Counted from the first letter of the stretch, positions 41,458-51,196 are shown. The stretch: 64,000 bases of DNA from Myroides oncorhynchi (GCF_020905415.1 NZ_JAJJMP010000001.1:587501-651500); one strand, 5' to 3'. The notes: generated from the sequence alone by a model not told the origin. Numbers and translations: made by a program.

Positions 41458-42126
41458 ACTGTAGTAACTATATTCTGTGATGATTAAATGATCTAAGAGG
41501 TGAATATCCATAATCTTTCCACCTTCCTTTATCTTCTTGGTAATTTGAATATCTGCATCACTAGGTTTCACCTTACCACTAGGATGATTATGTACTAAGA
41601 TAATTCCCACAGCTTTCTGTTCTAATGCTGTCTGAAATAAAAGTCGTACATCTACTACTGTACATGTTATCCCGCCTTTACTCAATGAGAATTTAGACTT
41701 AACCTTATTCGAATTATTGAGATAAAGTACCCAAAACTCTTCGTGTTCTAAATCACCTATCACCGGATTCATTATCTCAAATACATCACTGCTAGAGTTA
41801 ATCATTGGATCTTCTATTCTCTCACTTAATCTCCTGCGCTGTCCTATTTCTAAAGCTGCGATAATAGAGATTGCCTTAGCTTCCCCTATTCCCTTAAAAG
41901 CAGTAAGTTTAGCGATATTCTGTTTAGCTAATACACTTAAGTTATTATTATAAGTAGCCAGTATCCGTTTACACAAATCTACAGCAGACTCATCCCTATG
42001 TCCTGATCCTATCAAGATAGCCAATAACTCGGCATCACTTAAAATAGTCTTTCCTTTAAGCATTAACTTTTCACGAGGCCTATCATCTTCAGCCCACTGT
42101 TTTATTGTAATCTTTTGGTTGTCCAT
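41434..42126 (-). CDS. radC: RadC family JAB-domain protein
   Basis: 230 residues from the ATG giving MDNQKITIKQWAEDDRPREK, which matches the family start; an upstream in-frame ATG at 42219 adds 31 residues of no family likeness. N-terminal UPF0758 helix-hairpin-helix region (KLMLKGKTILSDAELLAILI, LTAFKGIGEAKAISIIAALE) is followed by an MPN/JAB domain with metal motif VHNHPSGKVKPSDAD. Named for DNA repair historically, but its biochemical role is unsettled. Confidence 0.92.
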   Translation of the reverse strand: MDNQKITIKQWAEDDRPREKLMLKGKTILSDAELLAILIGSGHRDESAVDLCKRILATYNNNLSVLAKQNIAKLTAFKGIGEAKAISIIAALEIGQRRRLSERIEDPMINSSSDVFEIMNPVIGDLEHEEFWVLYLNNSNKVKSKFSLSKGGITCTVVDVRLLFQTALEQKAVGIILVHNHPSGKVKPSDADIQITKKIKEGGKIMDIHLLDHLIITEYSYYSFADEGIL

Positions 42127-42463
42127 AATCAATAGTTTTGAACAGTACATCGAATCAAAAACTAAGCCTTGGGTATTAAAGTGATATGAAGGAATTGTAA
42201 AATTACTACCACTATTCAAATAATTACATACATTACCAACATTCTATGATCAACATTAAAAATTAGAGATTAAGCAATTTATTTGAGACAAGAGCTCATC
42301 AAGAGTGAGTCAAGAATTCTTCAGGAAAAAGACTTTTTAGCAGAACAATGTTGTGATAATGTTGAAGAAGTATTGAAGTGGTTGTAATAAAAAATAAGGA
42401 TTCAGAATGTTTACTTTAACCCAAAATCAGTATTAGCCATATATCCCATCTACTTGATTCCTA
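42127..42463. other. Intergenic stretch between radC and the mpl terminator
   Basis: No gene seen. It contains the 57-bp dispersed repeat (42310-42366) and its TTGAAGAAGTATTGAAGTGG tail. Confidence 0.55.
42310..42366 (+). repeat. 57-bp dispersed repeat, copy 2
   Basis: Gap-free match, 45 of 57 bases, to the minus strand at 3458-3514. Conserved core TAGCAGAACAATGTTGTG then ATAATGTTGAA. Most differences cluster in one 8-base segment (GACTTTTT against GCTCTTCT-like). Intergenic, no open frame. Confidence 0.6.
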
Positions 42464-42502
42464 ATAAAAAAAGCCATCAACTACAAGAGTAGCTGATGAC
42501 TT
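42464..42502 (-). terminator. Rho-independent terminator after mpl
   Basis: Minus-strand 14-bp stem AAGTCATCAGCTAC/GTAGTTGATGGCTT with two G-U pairs and a 4-base loop, then seven T. 30 bp beyond the mpl stop. Confidence 0.9.
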
Positions 42503-42531
42503 CTATTTCATTTATAAGAATTAAACTATAC

Positions 42532-43893
42532 TTACTTATTCTTTATGTTATCACTAAAAGCTTGCATATCAAGTCCGCCATAGTTACCTGAACTCATAAA
42601 TAATAATACTGAGTTAGCTAAATCTAGTTGATCTAGGTAGCTCTTAAAATCACTTGCATTTGTATAAGTCGCTAGTCCCTCTCGTTTAAATGCAGCTTGC
42701 ATTTGCTCTTGAGAAATCTCTGGCATATTTTTAATCTTTAATGCATCTAATGAGTAGAACACTACAGCTTCATCAGCCTTGTCTAATGCGCCTTCATATT
42801 GAGATAAGAATGCAGAGTTAAGACTGCTATAAGTATGCAGTTCAAGACATGCTATAACTTTCTTACTTGGATATTGCGCTTTCACTGCCTCAGTAGTCGC
42901 TTTCACTTTACTAGGTGAATGAGCAAAATCTTTATAGATAACAGTACTATCCGTTTCTACTAATTTTTCTAATCGCTTAGACGCTCCTTTGAATGATGCT
43001 ATCGCTTCATAGAAATCCTCTTCATCTATTCCCATATTCTGACAAATCCACTTCGCACCACTGATGTTGCTCAAGTTATGCTTACCGAATACTTCTAATG
43101 GCATAGGTCCATCATTAGTGTCTAAGTACGTTTTCTCATTATCAATTGTAAATGATGGAGTCCCATAAGGTATCTTTCTGATAGGATTAACAGTCTCTTC
43201 TGCTAACTTAGCTACGATAGGATCTTCCTCATTATATACAAGAATACCTCCGTTAACTATCTTATCTATAAAAATCTTGAATTGGTCTACATAGTTATCA
43301 AACGTTGGGAATACATTAATGTGATCCCAAGCGATACCACTTAACAAAGCTATATTAGGTTGGTAGATGTGAAACTTAGGTCTAAGATCTAGAGCTGATG
43401 ATAAATACTCATCCCCCTCGATCAACATAAACTCATTATCAGAAGTTAGATTAACCATACGGTCAAATCCTTCTAACTGTGCTCCTACAAGATAATCTAC
43501 CTCTACATTATGATAATGCATCACGTGTAAGATCATAGAAGTAATCGTAGTCTTGCCATGTGAACCACCGATAACTACACGAGTCTTATTCTTAGAATGC
43601 TCATAAATAAACTCTGGATATGAGTATATAGTCAAACCTAATTCCTTGGCCTTAATCAACTCAGGATTATCTCCTTTAGCATGCATACCCAGTATAATAA
43701 CATCTATATCATTTGTTATCTTCTCCGGATACCATCCTTCTTCTTTAGGTAATAATCCTTTAGCGGCTAATCTAGACTTAGATGGTTCAAAGATAGTATC
43801 ATCACTACCTGTCACTATATCTCCTTTAGCATGTAGAGCTAATGCTAAATTGTGCATTGCACTTCCTCCTATTGCGATAAAATGTATACGCAT
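42532..43893 (-). CDS. mpl: UDP-MurNAc:L-Ala-gamma-D-Glu-meso-DAP ligase (murein recycling)
   Basis: Mur ligase that reattaches recycled cell-wall tripeptide to UDP-N-acetylmuramate. 453 residues: N-terminal Rossmann MRIHFIAIGGSAMHNLALAL, ATP loop VVIGGSHGKTTITSMIL near 107, YLVGAQLEGFDRMVNL and EGDEYLSSALDLRPKFHIY typical of Mpl, C-terminal KRLEKLVETDSTVIYKDFAH then SPSKVKAT. MurC would have a different LGVGGxGMSG start. Stands alone. Confidence 0.92.
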   Translation of the reverse strand: MRIHFIAIGGSAMHNLALALHAKGDIVTGSDDTIFEPSKSRLAAKGLLPKEEGWYPEKITNDIDVIILGMHAKGDNPELIKAKELGLTIYSYPEFIYEHSKNKTRVVIGGSHGKTTITSMILHVMHYHNVEVDYLVGAQLEGFDRMVNLTSDNEFMLIEGDEYLSSALDLRPKFHIYQPNIALLSGIAWDHINVFPTFDNYVDQFKIFIDKIVNGGILVYNEEDPIVAKLAEETVNPIRKIPYGTPSFTIDNEKTYLDTNDGPMPLEVFGKHNLSNISGAKWICQNMGIDEEDFYEAIASFKGASKRLEKLVETDSTVIYKDFAHSPSKVKATTEAVKAQYPSKKVIACLELHTYSSLNSAFLSQYEGALDKADEAVVFYSLDALKIKNMPEISQEQMQAAFKREGLATYTNASDFKSYLDQLDLANSVLLFMSSGNYGGLDMQAFSDNIKNK

Positions 43894-44067
43894 TATATAT
43901 TTCTTTTGACTTTTAGTATTCTAATTCAATAGGTAAAAATACGACTTTATTGCAATTCATCTCTCATTTGATTTAAATATCTTAACTCAAGGTTTCACAT
44001 TCATCATAGCTAAACAAAGACGATATTGAATGTTAAAATAATATTAATATCTTTACACAAAAAAATC

Positions 44068-44493
44068 ATGCAAAATTATAATTACCCTCCACAGCAACCA
44101 CAACAACAAACATCAGTATTAGGTATTATTTCATTAGTGTTTGCAATCATTGCTTTAATTGTTTCATTTATTCCTTGTTTTGGTTACTTTGCTATTTTTA
44201 TCGCACTTATTCCAATCATTGCGTCAATTATTGTATTAGTTCAAGCTAAAAAAACAGGAGAGCCTAAAGGGTTAGCTATTGCAGGGTTAGCCATTGGAGG
44301 TGTTGCATTACTTATTGGTATATTTTGGGGTACTCTATTAGGGGGTATAGGAAGTCAAATCCAAAAAGACCTCAGAGAGAACCAAGATCGTTATAACATA
44401 AACGATACAGTAGAAGAACCTTATTATTATGAAGATGACACTGACAATCAAGAGGTAGAGATTTTCACAGAAGAAACCGATACTATTCAATAG
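44068..44493 (+). CDS. DUF4190-type small membrane protein
   Basis: 141 residues from MQNYNYPPQQPQQQ. An upstream in-frame ATG at 44026 adds 14 residues; I prefer the later one because the Pro/Gln-rich head directly precedes the membrane part. Two long hydrophobic segments (VLGIISLVFAIIALIVSF and IAGLAIGGVALLIGIFWG) flank the DUF4190-like KKTGEPKGLAIAGLAIGG turn. The tail is acidic. Function unknown. The next gene starts 6 bp after its stop. Confidence 0.78.
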   Translation: MQNYNYPPQQPQQQTSVLGIISLVFAIIALIVSFIPCFGYFAIFIALIPIIASIIVLVQAKKTGEPKGLAIAGLAIGGVALLIGIFWGTLLGGIGSQIQKDLRENQDRYNINDTVEEPYYYEDDTDNQEVEIFTEETDTIQ

Positions 44494-44499
44494 TTATCT

Positions 44500-44886
44500 G
44501 TGAAGAAAAGTTCTGCGTATTTCATCATCAATATAAGCTTTGCTATATTACTTTCAGTGATGTTTCTATACTTATACTTTATAGATAGTTTAGATACTAA
44601 CGAATTGCGCATCAAATCATCTTGCGAAGGCTTACCTGAATACTTATGTAAAAGTAGAGGTCTTACTAGAGACTTTATCACTATACTACACAACGGATGT
44701 AATAATACGAATCTTATCAATCCTTATAGTATAAAGATATTTTCGTTTTTCTTATACAGTTGGACAAGTAGAATACTGATTTCATTACTCCCATACCGAT
44801 GGACTAGTAAAGTATTTATAACTATTGATATCATCCTCATAAGTATATTCTTTTTAGTAGCCTTTTTACCATTGGTAATACTATAG
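44500..44886 (+). CDS. Small membrane protein, degenerate DUF2752-like
   Basis: 128 residues starting at GTG, six bases after the DUF4190 stop. An N-terminal helix, then CKSRGLTRDFITILH and a downstream NPYSIKIF. This resembles the DUF2752 pattern CPxCGLTRAF...LLHG...NP, with the second Cys replaced by Arg. Two more hydrophobic segments follow. DUF4190 and DUF2752 genes often sit together in flavobacteria (from memory). Function unknown. Confidence 0.65.
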   Translation: MKKSSAYFIINISFAILLSVMFLYLYFIDSLDTNELRIKSSCEGLPEYLCKSRGLTRDFITILHNGCNNTNLINPYSIKIFSFFLYSWTSRILISLLPYRWTSKVFITIDIILISIFFLVAFLPLVIL

Positions 44887-44910
44887 GTTTCTATCAAAAT
44901 ACATCCCATA

Positions 44911-44940
44911 AAAAAAAGCTCAAGAAATCTTGAGCTTTTT
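44911..44940. terminator. Bidirectional terminator
   Basis: Stem AAAGCTCAAGA/TCTTGAGCTTT with loop AA, flanked by A7 and T7, between the small plus-strand membrane gene and the convergent 772-residue gene. Confidence 0.9.
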
Positions 44941-44948
44941 TATACATT

Positions 44949-47267
44949 TTATTCTATACCTAAGTATTTTCTAAAGTAACCACATTCCTTGATTACTTCT
45001 TGGTAATACTTTGTATCACTATAATTATTCTTTAAGTCTACGAATCCCTTCCACTTTTTAAACATAACAGCATCTCCCCATCCACCACTGTAGTAATCCC
45101 CACTGTGGTATGTAAGAGAATAGAAATCATTTCGTTCTAATTTTGCTTCGAAGTATGCTAACTTTGCTTTCTGTTCTTTAGTAGTTGCATTCTTTTTAGC
45201 GATGTCATAATATTTACGAGCATTGCGCATATTCAGAATATTAGAACGATTACCTGTACTGATCGTATTACTTCCATACTCATCCCAAATACTATTATAA
45301 TAAAAGCTACGTCCATTACCATAATAAGTAACATTATAGAATGCGTTACCAACTAGCATTGCATTGTTAAAGACGTCTACTCCATTAGCTACATTGCTCT
45401 CCATATCTTTTAGTTTCTCTAAGAACGATAATTTTGTATATACTGTAGTCTGCTTAGCAGCGTGATCACAGTCATTACAGTCCTTAATCTTACCATTAAA
45501 CGGATTGCCATATAGCTGACTAGAACTATACGTCATCTCTGTATAGTCATCATCATACATATTTTTCTTCTTAACTGGCTTTGCCTTTTTCATTTCAACG
45601 ATTGCCTCATCTATTTTATCTTCATAGAACAGGTGAATAGCGCGACTCTCATAGATATCACTTAAGTTAAACTGATATAGTAACGCAAACAAAGACTCTA
45701 TCCCAGAATGATTAGTACGCAATAGGAAGTTCTCCATAGCCACTGACTGCTTGCCATCTTTATAATACTCTACTCCTTTTGAATTTAGTATCTCAGACAT
45801 AATAGCATTACCTTGTTCCTTATATACCACAGATAGAAACTGACGTATCCATCCTGCTGCATATTCATATCTAAAAGGATCACTATAGTCATTCTTAACT
45901 AAATCAACATATACCCATTTTAATTCAGGCAGTAACTTCTCTTCTGTACTCTTATCCAACTTCTTGATTTGAGATACAGTATTAATAAGCGCAAATAATC
46001 TCACTTGCTCTTCAAGCAGTTTATCGCCTTTCTTTACATAAGCACTTGCTTCTTCGATTTGCTTCGTAGCACTTTTATAATCACCTTGGAAGATATCCAT
46101 ATATCCAGCTGCTAATTTCCAAAGTACAGGATTAGCAACATTTTGAGGTTTATCAGCTATAGTCTTAATCCACTTCAGTGTATTCTGATCTATTTTCTTC
46201 TTAATGGCTTTGAAGTACTCATCACGAGATTTAAAACTACTCTCTGTAAATACATTTACTTCTTGCTCCTGAAGGTTCACCCATCTAGTCAATACATAAT
46301 CTATATGCGGACTTTTTGGATTCACTTCGTAAGCATTCTTCATTGATTCACCTAAATCACCATAGTATCCCATAATAGCCCAAATAGCAGCTTTTACTTC
46401 TTTATCTGAAGTACTATTGACTACCTTAGTCATCGTAGGTTTATCTAATGGTTTAAAGTTATACAAAGCCACTTGACGCATAGAAGGTTCTTTATCAAAT
46501 ACAGTTGCATATAGTACATTTGACTTCATAAAGTCTGCCTTCTCATAATGAGCTCCTGCTACATAAGACATTGCTCTATAGTATAGTGTATTATGAGGTT
46601 GGCTACTAGCTGTAGTTTCAAAGTAAGATATAACACTTCCCTTATCTGCTGAATAGAACTTCGCCTTCATCACCTGAAACCACATTCTGTTCATATAGAA
46701 AGTATCTTTCTTATCCATCTTCTCATAGAAACTCTGAACTTTGGCTACATAATCATTTGGCAGTTGATCTCTTAATTGCTTCTCATAGTTCCAATATTCA
46801 AAATCTTGTGCAGAATATTGTTCTATCGTTTTAGCGAAGTTTAGGAAGTTAATAAAGTTCTCTACTTTCTTATTTTTTAAATCTAAGTCATAGATGCTAC
46901 TTCTCTTTTTTCCTTTTTTAAGTTCACTGTAGATAGTATGCATTGTTCCTATCTCAAACTCGCTTGAGATTAAACACTCTTTTACTACAGCCTCAGGAAT
47001 AGCATTACCTAAATACTTCACCCAATCACTTACGATATCATCATTATACATTCCAGTATTATACATATATGCACCATCGTAAAAACGCTCACTAGGTGCA
47101 AAAAATAAAGGTTTGTATGATTTATCTACAAACGCTTCTGGTGTAAAACTAGAAATGGACGAATAGCTCCACCATCCATCAGCACATCCATAAGAGTAAA
47201 CCCCTGCTCCCAATAGCAGTGATAAACTACTTACATATAACAATCTCTTTCCAAACTTCTTTTTCAT
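44949..47267 (-). CDS. Large exported helical repeat protein, unknown
   Basis: 772 residues. Starts MKKKFGKRLLYVSSLSLLLG and has Cys at 28 in YSYGC, so it is probably a lipoprotein though the lipobox is not canonical. The rest is helical with irregular TPR-like units, for example YYRAMSYVAGAHYEKADFM and VLWKLAAGYMDIFQGDYKSA. A CDHAAKQT segment with paired cysteines (KDCNDC) lies near residue 598. The start overlaps the upstream lipoprotein gene by 41 bp, so the two are translationally linked. I do not recognise the family. Confidence 0.75.
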   Translation of the reverse strand: MKKKFGKRLLYVSSLSLLLGAGVYSYGCADGWWSYSSISSFTPEAFVDKSYKPLFFAPSERFYDGAYMYNTGMYNDDIVSDWVKYLGNAIPEAVVKECLISSEFEIGTMHTIYSELKKGKKRSSIYDLDLKNKKVENFINFLNFAKTIEQYSAQDFEYWNYEKQLRDQLPNDYVAKVQSFYEKMDKKDTFYMNRMWFQVMKAKFYSADKGSVISYFETTASSQPHNTLYYRAMSYVAGAHYEKADFMKSNVLYATVFDKEPSMRQVALYNFKPLDKPTMTKVVNSTSDKEVKAAIWAIMGYYGDLGESMKNAYEVNPKSPHIDYVLTRWVNLQEQEVNVFTESSFKSRDEYFKAIKKKIDQNTLKWIKTIADKPQNVANPVLWKLAAGYMDIFQGDYKSATKQIEEASAYVKKGDKLLEEQVRLFALINTVSQIKKLDKSTEEKLLPELKWVYVDLVKNDYSDPFRYEYAAGWIRQFLSVVYKEQGNAIMSEILNSKGVEYYKDGKQSVAMENFLLRTNHSGIESLFALLYQFNLSDIYESRAIHLFYEDKIDEAIVEMKKAKPVKKKNMYDDDYTEMTYSSSQLYGNPFNGKIKDCNDCDHAAKQTTVYTKLSFLEKLKDMESNVANGVDVFNNAMLVGNAFYNVTYYGNGRSFYYNSIWDEYGSNTISTGNRSNILNMRNARKYYDIAKKNATTKEQKAKLAYFEAKLERNDFYSLTYHSGDYYSGGWGDAVMFKKWKGFVDLKNNYSDTKYYQEVIKECGYFRKYLGIE

Positions 47268-48231
47268 AATAAGGAATATTTCTTGAATTTAAATCATATA
47301 ATATAATCTCAGATGGGCATTTCCCACTTGCCTTCTGAAGATCTTGTTTCATTTCTAATAACTGTTCACTAGTTGTTGTTTCAACTTTAATCTGATCTCC
47401 TGCTAAGAATAGTTGACCGAAATATACCCCTTCTTCTACTACGATATATCTAGTACTATCTACTTTCTTAAAAGCAGCTATCTTGTCTACGTCACTTGTT
47501 CTAACCCTACTGATCATACGCAACACTTTATTCTCTCGAGTATGTATCACCCATGCATATATTGGTAAAGCATACTTCAGATCCAATGGATAATCAACTA
47601 GAGCACCGATATACTTCTTCCCTATATTCCTATCGTAAATAGAGTTAAGCGTATCTGAAGCAATAGTTCCCATATTATAATACATTAGTACCCCATAATC
47701 CACCTTCGGAATACCAGTCTTACTAGCATATTTCACTTGGTGTAATCGGATAGTAGATGACACTTTCCAGTTGCTTTCTCTCTTTATCTGTTCAATCAAT
47801 TCGAAGAATGAATCTTTACTCTTTAAACTCCAGTCGCAGTCAAGTTGTATCTCATTTGTCGCGATATGATTATGCTTATTAATCTGATTGATATAATCTA
47901 TGATCTTCTTTGCTAAACCACGATCCAAGCCTCTATGTAATAACACATCATTCTTAATATAAACAACAGGTACTATCTCTAGATTAGGGATAGAATCTTT
48001 AAACTGTATCGGACGAATAGGTAACGTATTATCCATCTGTAGTCCAATATCAAAATAACGGATATACAATCTCTCTACTTCTAAGTCTTTTAGAGTAAAT
48101 CGTTCTAATGAATCAAGTTGAAAGTTCGTTCGCCAATAGTAAAAAGACAACTTCGTATCTACTTGATTGTCTTTCTTAAAACTACAGCCTACTACTAGCA
48201 AAAGGCATAGAAATAACACATACTTTTTCAT
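47227..48231 (-). CDS. Lipoprotein with glycosidase-like barrel, unknown
   Basis: 334 residues; signal peptide with clear lipobox VVGC (Cys 16). The pattern suggests a TIM barrel of the DUF3142/glycoside-hydrolase-like kind: LYIRYFDIGL, NLEIVPVVYIKN, ATNEIQLDCDWSLKSKD, WKVSSTIRLHQV and DYGVLMYYNMG read as successive strands, with the acidic QLDCD where barrel enzymes often keep catalytic or metal residues. Activity is inferred only. First gene of a two-gene unit with the 772-residue protein. Confidence 0.68.
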   Translation of the reverse strand: MKKYVLFLCLLLVVGCSFKKDNQVDTKLSFYYWRTNFQLDSLERFTLKDLEVERLYIRYFDIGLQMDNTLPIRPIQFKDSIPNLEIVPVVYIKNDVLLHRGLDRGLAKKIIDYINQINKHNHIATNEIQLDCDWSLKSKDSFFELIEQIKRESNWKVSSTIRLHQVKYASKTGIPKVDYGVLMYYNMGTIASDTLNSIYDRNIGKKYIGALVDYPLDLKYALPIYAWVIHTRENKVLRMISRVRTSDVDKIAAFKKVDSTRYIVVEEGVYFGQLFLAGDQIKVETTTSEQLLEMKQDLQKASGKCPSEIILYDLNSRNIPYYEKEVWKEIVICK

Positions 48232-48264
48232 TGTGTAAACTTAAACTACGATTGAGATATGTAC

Positions 48265-48296
48265 AAAAAAAAACGCCTAAATAATTTAGGCGTTTT
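48265..48296 (-). terminator. Rho-independent terminator after the S46 peptidase
   Basis: Stem AAAACGCCTAAAT/ATTTAGGCGTTTT, with T-rich sequence on the minus strand. 20 bp beyond the peptidase stop. Confidence 0.88.
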
Positions 48297-48315
48297 GTGA
48301 TTTTAACATAGTCGA

Positions 48316-50469
48316 CTATTTAATAATCGTCATCTCATCTACGATATGTTTAGCATCAGCGAACTTGTCTATGATGAATAATACATAACGTATATCTACG
48401 TTTATAGTACGTTGTAATTTTGGGTCATAGATAACATCTCCAGCCATAGCCTCAATATTACCATCAAATGCAAGACCGATCAACTCTCCTTTACCATTTA
48501 ATACTGGAGAACCTGAGTTACCTCCTGTAATATCGTGGTTAGTTAAGAAGTTAACTGGCATATGTCCAGCTTTATCAGCATACACACCATAGTCTTTTGC
48601 TTTATATAAGTCAATTAACTTTTGAGGCGCCTCGAACTCTTCATCACCTGCTTTATGCTTAGCGATAGTTCCTTTTAAGGTAGTAAACCAATTCTCTTTA
48701 GCATCATTAACTTTAGTTCCTCTAGGTAAGTCTTTTACTGTACCATATGTTAAACGCAATGTAGAATTTGCATCTGGATAGTATTTACCTGTTGGATTAC
48801 TTTTCTGAACACCATCAACAAATAATCTATATGCTTTTTGGAATTTATCTTCTAAAGCAGCTAATTCATCAGATTTCGCTCTATTGTACTCCATAATAGC
48901 TAGAGACAGTTTGAACATCGGATCGCGAGAAATAACTACATCTTTAGGATTAGCCAAGAACTCATTAACCGATTCGATATCAGCAAATACACTCTTCTCG
49001 AAAATCTCATCCACATATTTCTCAAAATCACCATTGTATTCTGCATTGATTTGAGTTACAAAAGGAGCTATTTCATACCCGGTAGATTTTGTAGCGTATA
49101 AAGCTAATTGCTTCGCTAACATTTCTCTTTCTAAAGGTTCATATTTACCATCATAAATACTATTAATGTATTCTTTAAACTCTGGTAACATCGCAGCCTT
49201 CTTCTTCTCATCAGCCGCCACATAAGCTTCCATCCCTCCAGCTAATCTGTAAGGAGCAGACACTAATCCAGAAGTACGCATCATAGTCATTAAGTAATTA
49301 TCATGTCTTGATTTCTCATTAGTAGCTTTGTACCACGCATTGATATCACCGATTACACTACCATACTTAGCAACATTTTCTTTCTTAGAAGCCCATTTTT
49401 GGAACTCTACCTCTGCTTTCGTTTTAGTAGCTACAGTTTTGTGTTGCGTTAAAGCATCTATCATACCTTGACGATTTTTCCAGTAGTTAGCTACACCAGC
49501 ATATTTAGATGCATAATTAAGACGTACAGCATCATTAGAAGCCATATATTTCTTCATTACATCCATTCCCAGTTTAGAACCTTCTACCCAAGCTGGATAA
49601 GCATATTTGATATTTTGCTCTACACCTTGAGCTGGCATCCATCTGTTTGTTCTTCCTGGATAACCTAAGATCATAGAGAAGTCACCTTCTTGAATACCTG
49701 TGATAGATACTGGCAAATGGTGTTTAGGTACCATTGGTACATTATTAGCAGAATATTCTGCTGGATTACCATCCTTATCTGTGTAAACACGGAATAAAGA
49801 GAAATCTCCAGTGTGACGTGGCCACTCCCAGTTATCTGTATCTCCTCCGAATTTACCTATACTATTAGGAGGAGTACCTACTAAACGTACATCTGTATAA
49901 TCTTGGTACACGAAGTAATAAAACTCATTCCCTTGGAAGAACGATTTCACAGACACAGTATATTTACCATCTCCATCATTCTCTTTTTGAATCTTAGCTA
50001 TTTCTTGGTTAATCGCTTTCTCTCTTTCTAACTCCGTCATTTTATCATTAACAACACTTAAGATACGTTTAGAAACATCATCCATTCTAACGAAGAAACG
50101 AACTGACAACCCTTTTGCCTGACGCTCAGTTGCTTTGTCCTTTGCCCAAAAACCATTTGTCAAGATATCATCCTCTGGAGTTGATAGATTAGCTATCTTA
50201 TCATATCCACAATGGTGATTAGTCAATACTAAACCTTGATTAGAAATAATCTCAGCAGTACACCCACCATCGAATTGAACTATAGCATCTTTTAATGAAT
50301 GATTATTAATACTATAAATCTCTTCAGACGTTAACTTAAGTCCCATCTTTTGCATATCACGCTGATTCAAGCGCTCTATGAACATTAAGAACCACATTCC
50401 TTCATCAGCCTTTACCGTTGTAGGTATCGCTAAGATAAATGCAGTTAAAAATAAAATTATTTTTTTCAT
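48316..50469 (-). CDS. S46 family dipeptidyl-peptidase, DPP7-like
   Basis: Periplasmic serine exopeptidase releasing dipeptides from peptide N-termini. 717 residues from MKKIILFLTAFILAIPTTVK, which begins a normal signal peptide; a longer reading from 50526 adds 19 residues, and a TATCTTCG -7-like box at 50492-50499 lies inside that extension. His is in LTNHHCGYD near 86, Asp in GGDTDNWEWPRHTGDFSLF near 220, Ser in GGNSGSPV near 652. The specificity residue in FDGNIEAMAGD near 670 is Gly, as in DPP7 (hydrophobic P1), not the Arg of acidic-specific DPP11. Confidence 0.92.
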   Translation of the reverse strand: MKKIILFLTAFILAIPTTVKADEGMWFLMFIERLNQRDMQKMGLKLTSEEIYSINNHSLKDAIVQFDGGCTAEIISNQGLVLTNHHCGYDKIANLSTPEDDILTNGFWAKDKATERQAKGLSVRFFVRMDDVSKRILSVVNDKMTELEREKAINQEIAKIQKENDGDGKYTVSVKSFFQGNEFYYFVYQDYTDVRLVGTPPNSIGKFGGDTDNWEWPRHTGDFSLFRVYTDKDGNPAEYSANNVPMVPKHHLPVSITGIQEGDFSMILGYPGRTNRWMPAQGVEQNIKYAYPAWVEGSKLGMDVMKKYMASNDAVRLNYASKYAGVANYWKNRQGMIDALTQHKTVATKTKAEVEFQKWASKKENVAKYGSVIGDINAWYKATNEKSRHDNYLMTMMRTSGLVSAPYRLAGGMEAYVAADEKKKAAMLPEFKEYINSIYDGKYEPLEREMLAKQLALYATKSTGYEIAPFVTQINAEYNGDFEKYVDEIFEKSVFADIESVNEFLANPKDVVISRDPMFKLSLAIMEYNRAKSDELAALEDKFQKAYRLFVDGVQKSNPTGKYYPDANSTLRLTYGTVKDLPRGTKVNDAKENWFTTLKGTIAKHKAGDEEFEAPQKLIDLYKAKDYGVYADKAGHMPVNFLTNHDITGGNSGSPVLNGKGELIGLAFDGNIEAMAGDVIYDPKLQRTINVDIRYVLFIIDKFADAKHIVDEMTIIK

Positions 50470-50553
50470 ATTAATTAGTATGTTAGAAATGCGAAGATAA
50501 ATGTTATTCGACAATTTCATCTTCAATTAAGGTAATTATTCAAATATTGTCAC

Positions 50554-50928
50554 TTATTCCTTGCTTTCTTCCTTAGAACAACTAGAAGGAATATTATTTC
50601 TATTGTCATATTTGTCTTGTAATTCATCTATTACAGACCTTTTCCACAACTTTATCCCTGTTATATACGCACTTCTTGCAATCAAGAATGCCGCAACAGG
50701 AGAAGTGATAAACAAGAAAAACACAATTGCCAATACTTTAGTTGTCGTAGAGAATTCTGCAAAGTGTATTGCAGCTCCCGTTAAAATACAGCCTATACCC
50801 AATGTAGCTGCTTTAATCGTGATAGATAATCTTGTATAAAAATCTGGCATCCTCACTATTCCGATAGAAGCTATTAATACAAACACTGCTCCTACAGTGC
50901 TTAATATCATAATAAACATATCAATCAT
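50554..50928 (-). CDS. mrpG: Mrp Na+/H+ antiporter subunit G
   Basis: Small membrane subunit of the multisubunit cation/proton antiporter. 124 residues, three helices; MFIMILSTVGAVFVLIASIG then IVRMPDFYTRLSI is the PhaG/MnhG signature. A charged tail is added at the C-terminus. Overlaps mrpF by 8 bp; last gene of the operon. Confidence 0.92.
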   Translation of the reverse strand: MIDMFIMILSTVGAVFVLIASIGIVRMPDFYTRLSITIKAATLGIGCILTGAAIHFAEFSTTTKVLAIVFFLFITSPVAAFLIARSAYITGIKLWKRSVIDELQDKYDNRNNIPSSCSKEESKE

Positions 50929-51196
50929 CTCTATTTCTTTTTATTAAATAATTAGAAAAAGCTACCGTACTCAAAAAGGCTATCAGTGCAAGAATCATTG
51001 CTACATCTAGAAACACTGGATCATCAGCTATCAAACTAAATACTCCGATAACACCTACACCAACTGTAATCAACAAATCTAATGCTACTACCCTATCTGC
51101 CACAGTAGGTCCCTTCAGAAAACGAATAAATATAAGGACTAAAGACAAACTTAGTATGGGCATTATCACATATATAAAATACTCTTCTACTGTCAT
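50921..51196 (-). CDS. mrpF: Mrp Na+/H+ antiporter subunit F
   Basis: 91 residues, three helices, with the MrpF/PhaF pattern RFLKGPTVADRVVALDLLIT and LDVAMILALIAFLSTVAFS. Overlaps mrpE by 4 bp (ATGA-type junction). Confidence 0.92.
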   Translation of the reverse strand: MTVEEYFIYVIMPILSLSLVLIFIRFLKGPTVADRVVALDLLITVGVGVIGVFSLIADDPVFLDVAMILALIAFLSTVAFSNYLIKRNRDD

